A stretch of 64,000 nt of DNA from Streptomyces sp. PCS3-D2 (lineage in GTDB: Bacteria; Actinomycetota; Actinomycetes; Streptomycetales; Streptomycetaceae): the NCBI RefSeq assembly GCF_000612545.2, contig NZ_CP097800.1:2105001-2169000 (forward strand), read 5' to 3'. Numbering within the stretch: the stretch's first letter is position 1; each line of letters begins with the position of its first letter. Position numbers and translations under genes: made by a program. Below are positions 48,139 to 57,544 of this stretch, piece after piece. Under the pieces are notes generated by a model. The model ran no database searches. It saw nothing but the letters and a program-made list of their open reading frames with translations, and had not been told where the DNA came from.

Positions 48139-50094
48139 TCAGCGGATGGGGCGGTGCACGTTTTTCCGGTTCGAGGGTCCGGGGGCGGCGTCCGCGATCC
48201 AGGGGCCGTCGTCCGAGGGATCGAGGACGCCCTCCTCCAGCCAGGCGTAGGTCCCGGACAGGACTCCGGCGACCACCTTGCGGTCGAGGTCGTCGGTGTT
48301 GGACCAGAGCCGCCCGAAGAGCTCCTCGACGCGCAGCCGGGACTGCTCGCAGAAGGCGTCGGCGAGCTGGTACGCCTCGCGGCCGTGCTCACCCGAGGCG
48401 CGCAGGTGCTCGGCGCGGACGCAGGCCGCGCTCATCGCGAAGAGCTCGGCTCCGATGTCGACGATCCGGCCGAGGAAGCCCTGCCTGGTCTCCATGCGGC
48501 CCTGCCAGCGGGACATGGCGTAGAAGGTGGACCGGGCGAGTTTGCGGGCGCTGCGCTCCACGTGGCGCAGGTGGGTGGAGAGGTCGGGGTGGCCCGCGGG
48601 GTGGAAGGCCCGGTAGGTGCCGGGGACGTGGCCGGGTCCGGTGGCCAGCCGGGGCAGCCAGCGGGCGTAGAAGCCGGCGGCGCGGGCACCGGCCCTGGCC
48701 TTGTCGCCGAGTGCCTTCTCGGGGTCGATGAGGTCGCCGGCCACCGACAGGTGGGCGTCGACGGCCTCGCGGGCGATCAGCAGGTGCATGATCTCCGTCG
48801 AGCCCTCGAAGATCCGGTTGATGCGCAGGTCGCGGAGCAGCTGCTCGGCGGGGACGGCACGCTCGCCCCGGGCGGCCAGGGACTCGGCCGTCTCGAAGCC
48901 GCGTCCGCCGCGGATCTGGACCAGCTCGTCGGCCATCAGGCAGGCCATCTCGGAACCGTAGAGCTTGGCGAGGGCGGCTTCGATGCGGATGTCGTTGCGG
49001 TCCTCGTCGGCCATCTGGGAGGCGAGGTCGACGACCGCTTCGAGGGCGAAGGTGGTGGCGGCGATGAAGGAGATCTTGGCGCCGACCGCCTCGTGCCGGG
49101 CGACCGGCCGGCCCCATTGCTCGCGTACGCCGGACCATTCACGGGCGATCTTCAGGCACCACTTGCCGGCGCCGACGCACATGGCGGGCAGGGAGAGCCG
49201 GCCGGTGTTGAGCGTGGTGAGGGCGATCTTGAGCCCGGCGCCCTCGGCGCCGATGCGCTGGTCGGCGGGGACACGTACCCGGTGGAAGCGGGTGACGCCG
49301 TTCTCCAGGCCGCGCAGGCCCATGAAGGCGTTGCGATGCTCGACGGTGATGCCGGGCGAGTCCGCCTCGACGACGAAGGCGGTGATACCGCCGCGGTGGT
49401 TCTCCGACTTCGGCACCCGGGCCATGACCACGAGCAGGTCCGCGACGACCCCGTTGGTGGTCCACAGCTTCACCCCGTCGAGGACGTAGTCGTCGCCGTC
49501 CGGGACCGCGGTGGTGGCCAGGCGCGCCGGGTCGGAACCCACGTCGGGCTCGGTGAGCAGGAAGGCGCTGATGGCGGTGGTGGCGCAGCGCGGCAGGTAG
49601 GCGTCCTTCTGCGCCTGCGTGCCGAACATCTTCAGGGGCTGGGGCACGCCGATCGACTGGTGAGCGGAGAGCAGGGCCCCGATGGCCGGGCTGACCGAGC
49701 CGACCAGGGCGAGCGCCTTGTTGTAGTACACCTGGGTGAGGCCGAGCCCCCCGTACTTGGGGTCGATCTTCATCCCGAGGGCGCCGAGCTCCTTGAGCCC
49801 TCGCACGGTCTCGTCCGGGATCTTCGCCTCGCGCTCGATGAGCGCGCCGTCGACACGGGTCTCGCAGAACTCGCGCAGCCGGGCGAGAAAGGCCTCGCCC
49901 CGGCGGACGTCCTCTTCGGCGGGGAGCGGGTGGGGATGGATCAGGTCGAGCCGGAACCGTCCCAGGAACAGCTCCTTGGCGAAACTGGGTTTGCGCCAGT
50001 CCTGCTCCCGGGCCGCTTCCGCGACCTGTCGTGCCTCGCGCTCGGTCACCTTGGGCTGGGTGCCGCTGGGCTGTACGGGCTGTGTTGCGGACAT
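48139..50094 (-). CDS. Acyl-CoA dehydrogenase, long form
   Basis: The 651-residue flavoprotein oxidises an acyl-CoA at the alpha-beta position. It has the family motifs AFLLTEPDVGSDPARL (FAD/substrate loop), LWTTNG, and the C-terminal RINRIFEGSTEIMHLLIAREAVD region containing the usual catalytic-base area. It is ~250 residues longer than classical forms; the C-terminal extension (after residue ~480) is helical, like the FadE/VLCAD group. ATG 50094 is chosen; the much longer open frame to 51618 is an out-of-frame overlap with the aldehyde dehydrogenase gene. Substrate chain length is unknown. Confidence 0.9.
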   Translation of the reverse strand: MSATQPVQPSGTQPKVTEREARQVAEAAREQDWRKPSFAKELFLGRFRLDLIHPHPLPAEEDVRRGEAFLARLREFCETRVDGALIEREAKIPDETVRGLKELGALGMKIDPKYGGLGLTQVYYNKALALVGSVSPAIGALLSAHQSIGVPQPLKMFGTQAQKDAYLPRCATTAISAFLLTEPDVGSDPARLATTAVPDGDDYVLDGVKLWTTNGVVADLLVVMARVPKSENHRGGITAFVVEADSPGITVEHRNAFMGLRGLENGVTRFHRVRVPADQRIGAEGAGLKIALTTLNTGRLSLPAMCVGAGKWCLKIAREWSGVREQWGRPVARHEAVGAKISFIAATTFALEAVVDLASQMADEDRNDIRIEAALAKLYGSEMACLMADELVQIRGGRGFETAESLAARGERAVPAEQLLRDLRINRIFEGSTEIMHLLIAREAVDAHLSVAGDLIDPEKALGDKARAGARAAGFYARWLPRLATGPGHVPGTYRAFHPAGHPDLSTHLRHVERSARKLARSTFYAMSRWQGRMETRQGFLGRIVDIGAELFAMSAACVRAEHLRASGEHGREAYQLADAFCEQSRLRVEELFGRLWSNTDDLDRKVVAGVLSGTYAWLEEGVLDPSDDGPWIADAAPGPSNRKNVHRPIR

Positions 50095-50190
50095 GAGGGG
50101 ACTCACCTCGCCGCTGGAGTCGGGGGTACCGGCCTCCTGGCCGGTGCTGCCTGTGAGTCGTACCCAAAGTGCGCGGAATGGAAAAGGGGG

Positions 50191-50225
50191 ACGGCCGGAG
50201 CCCCCGCACAGTAGGCTCCGGCCGT
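50191..50225 (-). terminator. Terminator after the aldehyde dehydrogenase gene
   Basis: ACGGCCGGAGCC (50191-50202) pairs perfectly with 50214-50225 around an 11-base loop, 21 bases past the stop. Confidence 0.85.
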
Positions 50226-50246
50226 CGGCTTTTCGGCGGTACGAGA

Positions 50247-51692
50247 TCAGATGTCGAGGCCGGTCAGGACCAGGACTCGCTCGTACGTGTAGTCGTCCAT
50301 CGCGTAGCGGACGCCCTCGCGGCCCACACCGGACTGCTTGACGCCGCCGTACGGCATCTGGTCGGCGCGGTAGGACGGCGCGTCGCCGATGATCACGCCG
50401 CCGACCTCGAGCTCGCGGTGGGCGCGGAACGCGGTCTGGACGTCGTGCGTGAAGACACCGGCCTGCAGACCGAACTTCGAGTCGTTCACCGCGGCGAAGG
50501 CCTCGTCGGTGTTCTCGACCCGCAGCAGGGTCAGGACCGGGCCGAAGACCTCCTCGGTGGCGAGCTTGACGCCGTCGGGGACGTTCGCGAGGACGGTGGG
50601 CTCGTAGGAGGCGCCTTCGCGCTTGCCGCCGGTGAGCAGCTTGGCACCGGCCGAGACGGCCTCGTCGACCCAGGACTCGACGCGCTGGGCGGCGGCCTCG
50701 GAGACGAGCGGGCCGACGTCGGTGGCGTCGTCGCCGGGGTCGCCGGTGACCTGGGCCTGGACCTTCGCGACGACCTTCTCGACGAGGCGGTCGTAGACGG
50801 AGGCGTCGGCGATGACCCGCTGTACGGAGATGCAGGACTGGCCGGCCTGGTAGTTCGAGAAGGTCGCGATACGGGTCGCGGCCCAGTCGAGGTCCGCCTC
50901 GGAGGACCAGTCGTCCAGGACCACGGCCGCGGCGTTGCCGCCGAGCTCCAGGGTGCAGTGCTTGTGGGGCACCGACTGCTGGATGGCGTACCCGACGGTG
51001 TCGGAACCGGTGAAGGAAATGACGGGGAGGCGCTCGTCCTTCACCAGGGCGGGCATCTTGTCGTTCGCGACCGGCAGGACCGACCAGGAGCCGGCCGGGA
51101 GGTCGGTCTCGGCGAGCAGCTCGCCCAGGATCAGGCCGGACAGCGGCGTGGCCGGGGCCGGCTTGAGGATGATCGGCGCACCGACGGCGATGGCCGGGGC
51201 GACCTTGTGGGCGCACAGGTTCAGCGGGAAGTTGAACGGCGCGATGCCGAGGACCGGGCCCTTGACGAAGCGGCGGGTCAGCGCGAGGCGACCGACACCG
51301 CCGGCGTCGGTGTCCAGGCGCTGGGCCTCGCCGCCGTTGAAGCGGCGGGCCTCCTCCGCGGCGAAACGGAACACGGACACCGCACGGCCGACCTCGCCGC
51401 GGGCCCACTTGACGGGCTTGCCGTTCTCGGCGGAGATCAGCTGGGCGATCTCCTCGGTGCGCTCGATGAGCCGCTTGGACACGTGGTCCAGGGCGGCGGC
51501 CCGTACGTGGGCGGGGGTTGCGGAGAACTCCGCCGTCACGGCGTACGCCGCGGCCACGGCCTCCTCGACCTGCTCGTCGGTGGGCACGCTGACGGCGGCG
51601 ACCAGTCGACCGTCCCACGGGGAGTGGACGTCGAAGCTGTCCTCGCCGGTGGCCTGGCGGCCGGCGAGCCAGAAGGCGTGGGTGGAAGTCAT
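50247..51692 (-). CDS. NAD(P)-dependent aldehyde dehydrogenase (putative GABA/putrescine pathway)
   Basis: The 481-residue enzyme has the full aldehyde dehydrogenase set: the proline-rich APFNFPLNL, ISFTGSDTVG, the general base Glu249 in LELGGNAA, and the nucleophile Cys287 in YQAGQSCIS. ATG 51692 is preferred over the frame opening at 51740. It lies next to a PucR regulator and near gabT, so oxidation of succinic semialdehyde or gamma-aminobutyraldehyde is a reasonable inference, but the substrate cannot be read from the sequence. Confidence 0.9.
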   Translation of the reverse strand: MTSTHAFWLAGRQATGEDSFDVHSPWDGRLVAAVSVPTDEQVEEAVAAAYAVTAEFSATPAHVRAAALDHVSKRLIERTEEIAQLISAENGKPVKWARGEVGRAVSVFRFAAEEARRFNGGEAQRLDTDAGGVGRLALTRRFVKGPVLGIAPFNFPLNLCAHKVAPAIAVGAPIILKPAPATPLSGLILGELLAETDLPAGSWSVLPVANDKMPALVKDERLPVISFTGSDTVGYAIQQSVPHKHCTLELGGNAAAVVLDDWSSEADLDWAATRIATFSNYQAGQSCISVQRVIADASVYDRLVEKVVAKVQAQVTGDPGDDATDVGPLVSEAAAQRVESWVDEAVSAGAKLLTGGKREGASYEPTVLANVPDGVKLATEEVFGPVLTLLRVENTDEAFAAVNDSKFGLQAGVFTHDVQTAFRAHRELEVGGVIIGDAPSYRADQMPYGGVKQSGVGREGVRYAMDDYTYERVLVLTGLDI

Positions 51693-51845
51693 GCGAATCC
51701 CGGCCCTTCGGAAGTGTGCGGTGGGTCCTGACCCCTCCACCGTAGGACTCCGCGGGGGATTCGGCGTTTGTCCGGCGTGTAGTACCGGTCGCCGGGGTCG
51801 CGCCGGTTTGTCACTGTCGCACCCGGCCGGGCTCCGTGCGGGTCC

Positions 51846-53426
51846 TTAGCTCGGGGTGGAGGTGGCCTTGAGGGCGAGCCACAGTTCCATGCGGACGTCC
51901 GGGTCCTCCAGGGAACGGCCGAGGATCTCCTCGACCCGCTTCATCCGGTAGCGCAGGGTGTGCCGGTGCACGCCGAGGTCGGCCGCGGCCGCGTCCCACT
52001 GGCCGTGGCGGGAAAGCCAGGCCTGCAGGGAGGCCACCAGGTCCCCGCGGCCCGTCGCGTCGTGCTCCCGCAGCGCACGCAGGGTGCCGTCCGCGAAGGC
52101 CCGCACGGCGTCGTCGGCCAGTAGCGGCAGGACCGAGCCCGTCGCCATGTCCTCGTGCTCCACCAGCGGGCGGCCGCGCCGACGGGCCACCGCGAGGGCC
52201 TGGTCGGCCTGCTTCAGGGCGGCCGCGACGCCGCCCGGCCCGGCGGGTGCGGAAAGCCCGACCACCAGTTCGTCCGGCTCCGGTCCGGCCGCGTCGCGGC
52301 CGCGCCGGGCCTCCAGGGCCTCCGCGTGGACGGTGCACGCCCGTACGGCCGCGCCGGCGTCGGCGGCGAGGACCACCAGCCTCCCGGGCTCCGGTACCAC
52401 CAGCAGCGCCTCCCCGGTGCGGGCGGCGGCGGACTCCACCGCGTCGGCCAGCAGCGCCAGGCCCTCCGGCCGCGCCGTGCCCCCCAGCGCGGGCTCGGCC
52501 ACGACCAGCCGGAACGGCGCGTCCAGCAGCGACCCGTACAGGTCGCCCGCCACCGCCCGGGCGTGGTCCGGCTCGTCGGCCAGCAGCATCCGCAGCACCG
52601 CCGCCCCCAGCCGGGACTCGGCGTCGTGCAGCGAGCGTGAGCGCTCGGTGGTGAGCGTCAGCAGCGCGACCGCGGAGTGGACGGCGTACCTCTCGGCCGT
52701 GCCCAGCGGGGCCCCCGTGCCGACGGCGAGCGCGCCCCGGGCCCGCCGGCCGGTGCCCAGGGACTGGAGCTCGACGCGGTCCTCGGAGCCTCCCACCACG
52801 GCGCTCGCGGGTGCGGGGCGTTCCCGCAGCCGCTCCACGTCCGGGGTCAGCCGGGCGGCGCGGCGCGCCGCCCAGTCGGGGGCCGCCGCCACGACCGCTC
52901 CGGAGGCGTCGTAGAGGGCCGCCCAGCCGTGCACGTGCGCGGCGAGCTTCGCGAGCAGTTCGGCGGGGCCGTCGACGGAGAGCGCGGCGCGGGTCAGTTC
53001 GCGCTGCGCCTCGAAACCGGCGGTCACCGCCCGGTACTGGTCGGCCGCGAGCGCCGCGGAGACGGCCTTGCTGATGGCGAGGAACGGCGTCCGGCGCGGC
53101 ACCTCCAGCAGCGGCATGTCCTCGGCCCGCGCCGCTTCGACCAGCGCCTGGGGGACCGCCTCGTAGTTGACGCCGATCGCGAAGCCGATGCCGACCACTC
53201 CGGCCGCGGCGAGGCGGCGCACGTAGGCCCGCATCTCGTGCGGGTCGTCGGCGTCCAGCTTCATCGCCGTGATCAGGAGCAGTTCGCCGCCCTCCATATA
53301 GGGGACGGGATCGGCGAGTTCGCTGACGTGGGCCCAGCGCACGGGGGTGTCCAGGCGGTTCTCCCCCGCCCGGACGCCGAGCTTGAGCGCCGAGTGCTGG
53401 ACGAGGGAGGCGAGGGTCAGCGGCAT
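51846..53426 (-). CDS. PucR-family transcriptional regulator
   Basis: The 526-residue regulator has the N-terminal PucR domain (LGVRAGENRLDTPVRWAHVS and EGGELLLITA) and a central GGDEF-like/CdaR-type region. A C-terminal helix-turn-helix of the HTH_30 type follows (LGVHRHTLRYRMKRVEEILG). PucR-type regulators typically control purine, amino-acid or polyamine catabolism. It lies between the aldehyde dehydrogenase gene and the VirD4-like gene and near gabT, so these are its likely targets. The 153-bp gap before the aldehyde dehydrogenase start would be the first place to look for its operator. Confidence 0.92.
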   Translation of the reverse strand: MPLTLASLVQHSALKLGVRAGENRLDTPVRWAHVSELADPVPYMEGGELLLITAMKLDADDPHEMRAYVRRLAAAGVVGIGFAIGVNYEAVPQALVEAARAEDMPLLEVPRRTPFLAISKAVSAALAADQYRAVTAGFEAQRELTRAALSVDGPAELLAKLAAHVHGWAALYDASGAVVAAAPDWAARRAARLTPDVERLRERPAPASAVVGGSEDRVELQSLGTGRRARGALAVGTGAPLGTAERYAVHSAVALLTLTTERSRSLHDAESRLGAAVLRMLLADEPDHARAVAGDLYGSLLDAPFRLVVAEPALGGTARPEGLALLADAVESAAARTGEALLVVPEPGRLVVLAADAGAAVRACTVHAEALEARRGRDAAGPEPDELVVGLSAPAGPGGVAAALKQADQALAVARRRGRPLVEHEDMATGSVLPLLADDAVRAFADGTLRALREHDATGRGDLVASLQAWLSRHGQWDAAAADLGVHRHTLRYRMKRVEEILGRSLEDPDVRMELWLALKATSTPS

Positions 53427-53547
53427 CGGTTACCAGGAGCCTTAGCGGGAGGGGACGGCGGGAACGCGGGAGCCGTCGACGCCTTTTCGCCGTGTCGTAC
53501 GCACGACTCCCCTCGATTCTGCCACCTCGTACGGGTCGGGGCGCGGG

Positions 53548-55635
53548 TCAGGCCGTTCCGGACAGCCGGACCAGCAGCGGGGCCGCCCGCTCCCCCTGCA
53601 CGGAGGTGAGCGAGAGCACCGCGTGTCCCGGTGGCACGGCGTGCGCCAGGTCCGAGGCCGACCACCGCTCCCGTTCCACCTGCCGCACGGTCACCGCGTC
53701 CGTGGTGACCGCCTTGCCTGTGACGAGCTTGCGGAAGGCGTGGATGGCCCGGGTCAGCGGCTGGTCGGCGAAGACCGTGCGGTGGGTGACGTCGCGCGTC
53801 TCCACCCACTCGGTGCCCCAGGCCTCGGCGAAGCGCTTGCCGTCCCAGGTGGTGACCCCGGAGAAGGCCATCCGGCAGCCGACCGCCCCGAGCAGGGGGG
53901 TGCGCAGCGGCTCCGGTACGTCGTCCAGCGAGCGCAGGGTGAGCAGGACGCCCGCGTGCGCCGAGCGCAGCCGCTGCACGCCGCGCACGGTCTCGGCGGT
54001 CAACGTGTGCGAGGCGTCGTCGAAGGCGAGGAACGCGAAGAGGGAGCGGTCGGCGCGGGCGGCCGCGGCGGCGTTGAACTGGGCGAGCAGCAGCCTGGCC
54101 AGCATCCGGGAGGCGTCGGCGTGCCCGCGTTCGGGCAGATCCACGCGGACCCGGATCGGGTGTTCCAGGGCGCGCAGCGAGAACGGCCGGCCGTGGCCCG
54201 TGGTGTCGAAGAAGCCGGCGAAGGCGGGCCGGTCCAGCAGCGCCACCCGGTCGGCGAGGGCCGGACCGGGGTCCCCGTGCGCCCCGTGCTGGCGGGCGCG
54301 GGCGTCGAGCTCCCGCAGCATGGTGTGCCGGGCCGCGCCGTCGGCGGCGAGCTCGCGGCGCAGCGCGTCGAAGGCGGCCGGGACCTGGTCGAGCAGCTCG
54401 CGCAGTTCGGGCACCGTCGGGAAGCGGTCGTACGCCGCGCGGAACGGCCCGAGCAGCTGGGCGAGGGCGGTCGCGGCCCGGCGTACGTCGATCCCGGGGA
54501 CGTCCCCGACGAACGCCTCGGCGAGCAGGGTGGCGGCCTCGTCGGGATCGGTGGCGCCGCCGTAGAGGTCGAGGTCGTACACCGAGGCGGGGTCGCCGAC
54601 CCGGACGACGACGTCGTAGGCGTCGTCGGGCCCGAGCTGGGCGCCGGCCGCGCCGACGGCGACGACGGCGGCCTGGCCGGCCAGCGCCTGGAGCGCGAGG
54701 GACTCCACGACGGGCCGCACCAGGTGCCGGGTCTTGCCGGTGCCGGACGGGCCGACGGCGAGCAGGGAGGTGCCGAGCACGTCCGGGTCGAGCGCCAGGG
54801 AGGTGCCGCGGCGGGCGTACGGGTTGCGGACCCCGTCCTCCACGGTGCCGAGCAACACCTGCCGGGCCAGCAGGTCGTGCCGGGCGGCCCGCACGGGCAG
54901 GTCCCGGTCGCCGGAGGGGTGCACGCAGGCCCCGGCGCCCTTGTCGCGGACGGAGTCCGCGAAGGCCCGCATGCGGGAGGGATCGACCCGCACGGAGTCC
55001 CAGGCCCGGCGGATGCGGGCGTAGTCCACGTCGTTCATCCGCCCGCCCCCGGCCTCCCCCTCAAGCCGGTCGGCCGCCTCCGCCAGCCCGGCGGCCCGCA
55101 GCTGCGGCCATCGCACGGGATCGTCCTCCCCGCCGGGCCGGGGGGCGGGGTCGGCGGAGTGCAGGGGCTGTGCGGCCCGGCTGCGAAGCAACCTGCGCAG
55201 CAGCTCCGGCCATCGGCCGAGCCGCCCGAATCCGACGATCAGGATGATCGCGACGATGGCGTACCAGCTGTACGAGGCCACCACGGACAGGAAGTTATTG
55301 GCCCAGGAGTCGGGCGTGAACATGTAGAGCGGCCAGAGCCAGAACCTGCCCAGGTAGCCGTTCCACAGCAGCGACCACAGCAGCAGGCCGGCCAACAGAG
55401 AGATCAGGGCTCCGCTGACCAGCTGGCGGGTGGGGGTGACCTCGGGTTCCTCGGCAGCACGCGCCACGTGCCCGTACGTCCATACACCCGGCCCGTCCGA
55501 AGTGCGGACTACCCGCAGCCACTCCCCCAGGGTCGGCCCGGCCGTCGGTGCGTGCAACGGCTTCGGCGGAGCGGCCGGTCTCGGGATGTGGCCGGTGCGG
55601 TTCGGGCGCGTCCCGTGCGTGCCGTCGGTGTCCAT
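53548..55635 (-). CDS. Membrane-anchored VirD4/TraG-like P-loop ATPase
   Basis: The 695-residue protein has two N-terminal membrane helices (about residues 72-91 and 121-138). A soluble ATPase of the VirD4/TraG/FtsK-like type follows, with Walker A GPSGTGKT (Lys301) and Walker B LFAFLAFDDAS (Asp539-Asp540). Motifs such as GVLLTLRSLDDV match the sensor region where coupling proteins have a Q-rich loop, but the glutamine is missing. No relaxase, type IV secretion genes or mobility markers are nearby. ATG 55635 follows GGGGTTTC; the frame opens further to 55728. Function is unknown; DNA or protein pumping at the membrane is the family inference. Confidence 0.8.
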   Translation of the reverse strand: MDTDGTHGTRPNRTGHIPRPAAPPKPLHAPTAGPTLGEWLRVVRTSDGPGVWTYGHVARAAEEPEVTPTRQLVSGALISLLAGLLLWSLLWNGYLGRFWLWPLYMFTPDSWANNFLSVVASYSWYAIVAIILIVGFGRLGRWPELLRRLLRSRAAQPLHSADPAPRPGGEDDPVRWPQLRAAGLAEAADRLEGEAGGGRMNDVDYARIRRAWDSVRVDPSRMRAFADSVRDKGAGACVHPSGDRDLPVRAARHDLLARQVLLGTVEDGVRNPYARRGTSLALDPDVLGTSLLAVGPSGTGKTRHLVRPVVESLALQALAGQAAVVAVGAAGAQLGPDDAYDVVVRVGDPASVYDLDLYGGATDPDEAATLLAEAFVGDVPGIDVRRAATALAQLLGPFRAAYDRFPTVPELRELLDQVPAAFDALRRELAADGAARHTMLRELDARARQHGAHGDPGPALADRVALLDRPAFAGFFDTTGHGRPFSLRALEHPIRVRVDLPERGHADASRMLARLLLAQFNAAAAARADRSLFAFLAFDDASHTLTAETVRGVQRLRSAHAGVLLTLRSLDDVPEPLRTPLLGAVGCRMAFSGVTTWDGKRFAEAWGTEWVETRDVTHRTVFADQPLTRAIHAFRKLVTGKAVTTDAVTVRQVERERWSASDLAHAVPPGHAVLSLTSVQGERAAPLLVRLSGTA

Positions 55636-56019
55636 GAAACCCCTGCCCCCTGACCGTCCCTGCGCTGCTGCGTCGCTCAATGTAGTGGCCGTCGGGGCCC
55701 CGCGGGTGGACCCAGGTCGTCTTCGCACCGGTGGTCATGACACGCAGTCGAAACCGCGACAGGCATGAAGGCTGCCGAGGGTGGGACGATCAGCCAGGTG
55801 ACGTACGGAACCGGCCGAGGTCAAGAGCCGCCGGCCCGGTCTACGGGCCGGGTCCCCTCGCGCGGGCCGGCGGGGCGAGGGGGCCACCGAGCTCTATGTC
55901 CGTCGCGGACAAGGACACGCCGAGATCACTACCGAACGGAGCATGCAGGACCCCCGCCCCCGGGCCTAGCCTGCGGACAAAGACACAAGTGCGTCCGAAA
56001 ACACCCCCAGGAGCCCTCT
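55636..56019. other. Divergent intergenic region upstream of gabT
   Basis: This 384-bp gap separates the divergent VirD4-like gene and gabT. An open frame in the gabT frame runs through part of it (from ATG 55765), but the ribosome site AGGAG at 56009 and normal protein length place the gabT start at 56020. A CCGGCCCGG-type GC-rich inverted patch lies around 55840-55875. It must carry two promoters, which I could not pin down. Confidence 0.6.
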
Positions 56020-57366
56020 ATGACCGCTGTCCCGCAGGAGCGCAAGATCGTCACCGCGATCCCCGGCCCCAAGTCGCAGGAGCTGCAGGCCCGCCGCCTG
56101 CAGACGGTGGCCGGCGGCGTGGGCTCCGTGCTGCCCGTCTTCACGGCCCGCGCGGGTGGCGGCATCATCCAGGACGTCGACGGCAACCAGCTGATCGACT
56201 TCGGCTCCGGCATCGCCGTGACCTCGGTCGGCGCGTCCGCCGAGGCCGTCGTGCGCCGCGCCTCCGCTCAGCTCGCCGACTTCACCCACACCTGCTTCAT
56301 GGTCACGCCCTACGAAGGCTACGTCGAGGTCTGCGAGGCCCTCGCCGAGCTGACCCCGGGCGACCACGCCAAGAAGTCGGCCCTGTTCAACTCCGGCGCC
56401 GAGGCCGTCGAGAACGCCGTCAAGATCGCCCGTTCGTACACCAAGCGCCAGGCCGTCGTCGTCTTCGACCACGGCTACCACGGCCGGACGAACCTCACCA
56501 TGGCGCTGACCGCGAAGAACATGCCGTACAAGCACGGTTTCGGCCCGTTCGCCCCCGAGGTCTACCGCGTCCCGGTCGCCTACGGCTACCGCTGGCCCAC
56601 CGGTGCCGAGAACTGCGGCCCCGAGGCCGCCGCCCAGGCGATCGACCAGATCACCAAGCAGATCGGCGCCGAGAACGTCGCCGCGATCATCATCGAGCCG
56701 GTCCTCGGCGAGGGCGGCTTCATCGAGCCGGCCAAGGGCTTCCTGCCGGCGATCGTGAAGTTCGCCAACGAGAACGGCATCGTCTTCGTCGCCGACGAGA
56801 TCCAGTCCGGCTTCTGCCGCACCGGTCAGTGGTTCGCGTGCGAGGACGAGGGCATCGTCCCGGACCTGATCACCACCGCCAAGGGCATCGCGGGCGGCCT
56901 GCCGCTCGCCGCCGTGACCGGCCGCGCCGAGATCATGGACGCCGCCCACGCGGGCGGCCTGGGCGGCACCTACGGCGGCAACCCGGTGGCATGCGCCGGT
57001 GCGCTCGGCTCCATCGAAACCATGAAGGAGCTCGACCTCAACGCCAAGGCCAAGAAGATCGAGTCCGTCATGAAGGCCCGCCTGTCGGCCATGCAGGAGA
57101 AGTACGAGATCATCGGCGACATCCGCGGCCGCGGCGCCATGATCGCCATCGAGCTGGTCAAGGACCCGGTCTCCAAGACCCCGTTCCCGGAGGCGGCCGG
57201 CGCGCTCGCCAAGGCCTGCCACGCCGAGGGCCTGCTCGTCCTCACCTGCGGCACCTACGGCAACGTGCTCCGCTTCCTCCCGCCGCTCGTCATCGGCGAG
57301 GACCTGCTGAACGAGGGCCTGGACCTGATCGAGGCCGCGTTCGCGGCCATCGGCACGGACATCTGA
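56020..57366 (+). CDS. gabT: 4-aminobutyrate aminotransferase
   Basis: GabT is a class III PLP transaminase moving the amino group of GABA to 2-oxoglutarate, giving succinic semialdehyde. The 448-residue protein has the cofactor lysine Lys288 in TTAKGIAGGLPLAAV, the D-E-x-Q turn (Asp259-Glu260, Gln262), the NSGAEAVENAVKIAR phosphate-binding helix and DHGYHGRTN. AGGAG precedes ATG 56020. It lies in a region with an aldehyde dehydrogenase, a PucR regulator, a PuuB-like oxidase and polyamine-type permeases, which supports GABA rather than ornithine as substrate. A hairpin follows at 57399. Confidence 0.93.
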   Translation: MTAVPQERKIVTAIPGPKSQELQARRLQTVAGGVGSVLPVFTARAGGGIIQDVDGNQLIDFGSGIAVTSVGASAEAVVRRASAQLADFTHTCFMVTPYEGYVEVCEALAELTPGDHAKKSALFNSGAEAVENAVKIARSYTKRQAVVVFDHGYHGRTNLTMALTAKNMPYKHGFGPFAPEVYRVPVAYGYRWPTGAENCGPEAAAQAIDQITKQIGAENVAAIIIEPVLGEGGFIEPAKGFLPAIVKFANENGIVFVADEIQSGFCRTGQWFACEDEGIVPDLITTAKGIAGGLPLAAVTGRAEIMDAAHAGGLGGTYGGNPVACAGALGSIETMKELDLNAKAKKIESVMKARLSAMQEKYEIIGDIRGRGAMIAIELVKDPVSKTPFPEAAGALAKACHAEGLLVLTCGTYGNVLRFLPPLVIGEDLLNEGLDLIEAAFAAIGTDI

Positions 57367-57398
57367 GCAACGGTCGAGACGCGGCCTGCGGACCGCCC

Positions 57399-57425
57399 CG
57401 CTCGAACGTGGGGAACGTACGAGCG
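57399..57425 (+). terminator. gabT terminator
   Basis: An 11-bp stem with a single A-A mismatch (57399-57409 with 57415-57425) and a GGGGA loop lies 33 bases past the gabT stop. Confidence 0.65.
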
Positions 57426-57544
57426 CGGCGCACGCCCGAATACCGACGGTAACGGGCGGACGCTGTGAAGAAGCTGTGGGGGGCCGATGGCGGGAGCGCG
57501 TTCCCGCTGTCGGTCCCCCTTCCACTGCCGTACGGTTTCTGCAG

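Noticed and set aside
45433..50214. A 1593-codon plus-strand open frame antisense to dxr and the acyl-CoA dehydrogenase
   Set aside because: Gly/Val/Leu/Asp-rich shadow translation spanning several unrelated real genes on the other strand.
48139..51618. Apparent 1159-residue acyl-CoA dehydrogenase fusion
   Set aside because: The N-terminal half is an out-of-frame reading of the aldehyde dehydrogenase gene; the real start is ATG 50094.
53548..55635. VirD4-like gene considered as the mark of an integrated conjugative element
   Set aside because: No integrase, relaxase, att repeats, tRNA target or change in base composition was seen around it.
55765..56019. N-terminal extension of gabT from an upstream in-frame ATG
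   Set aside because: No ribosome site there, low-complexity translation, and AGGAG at 56009 gives the normal GabT length from 56020.
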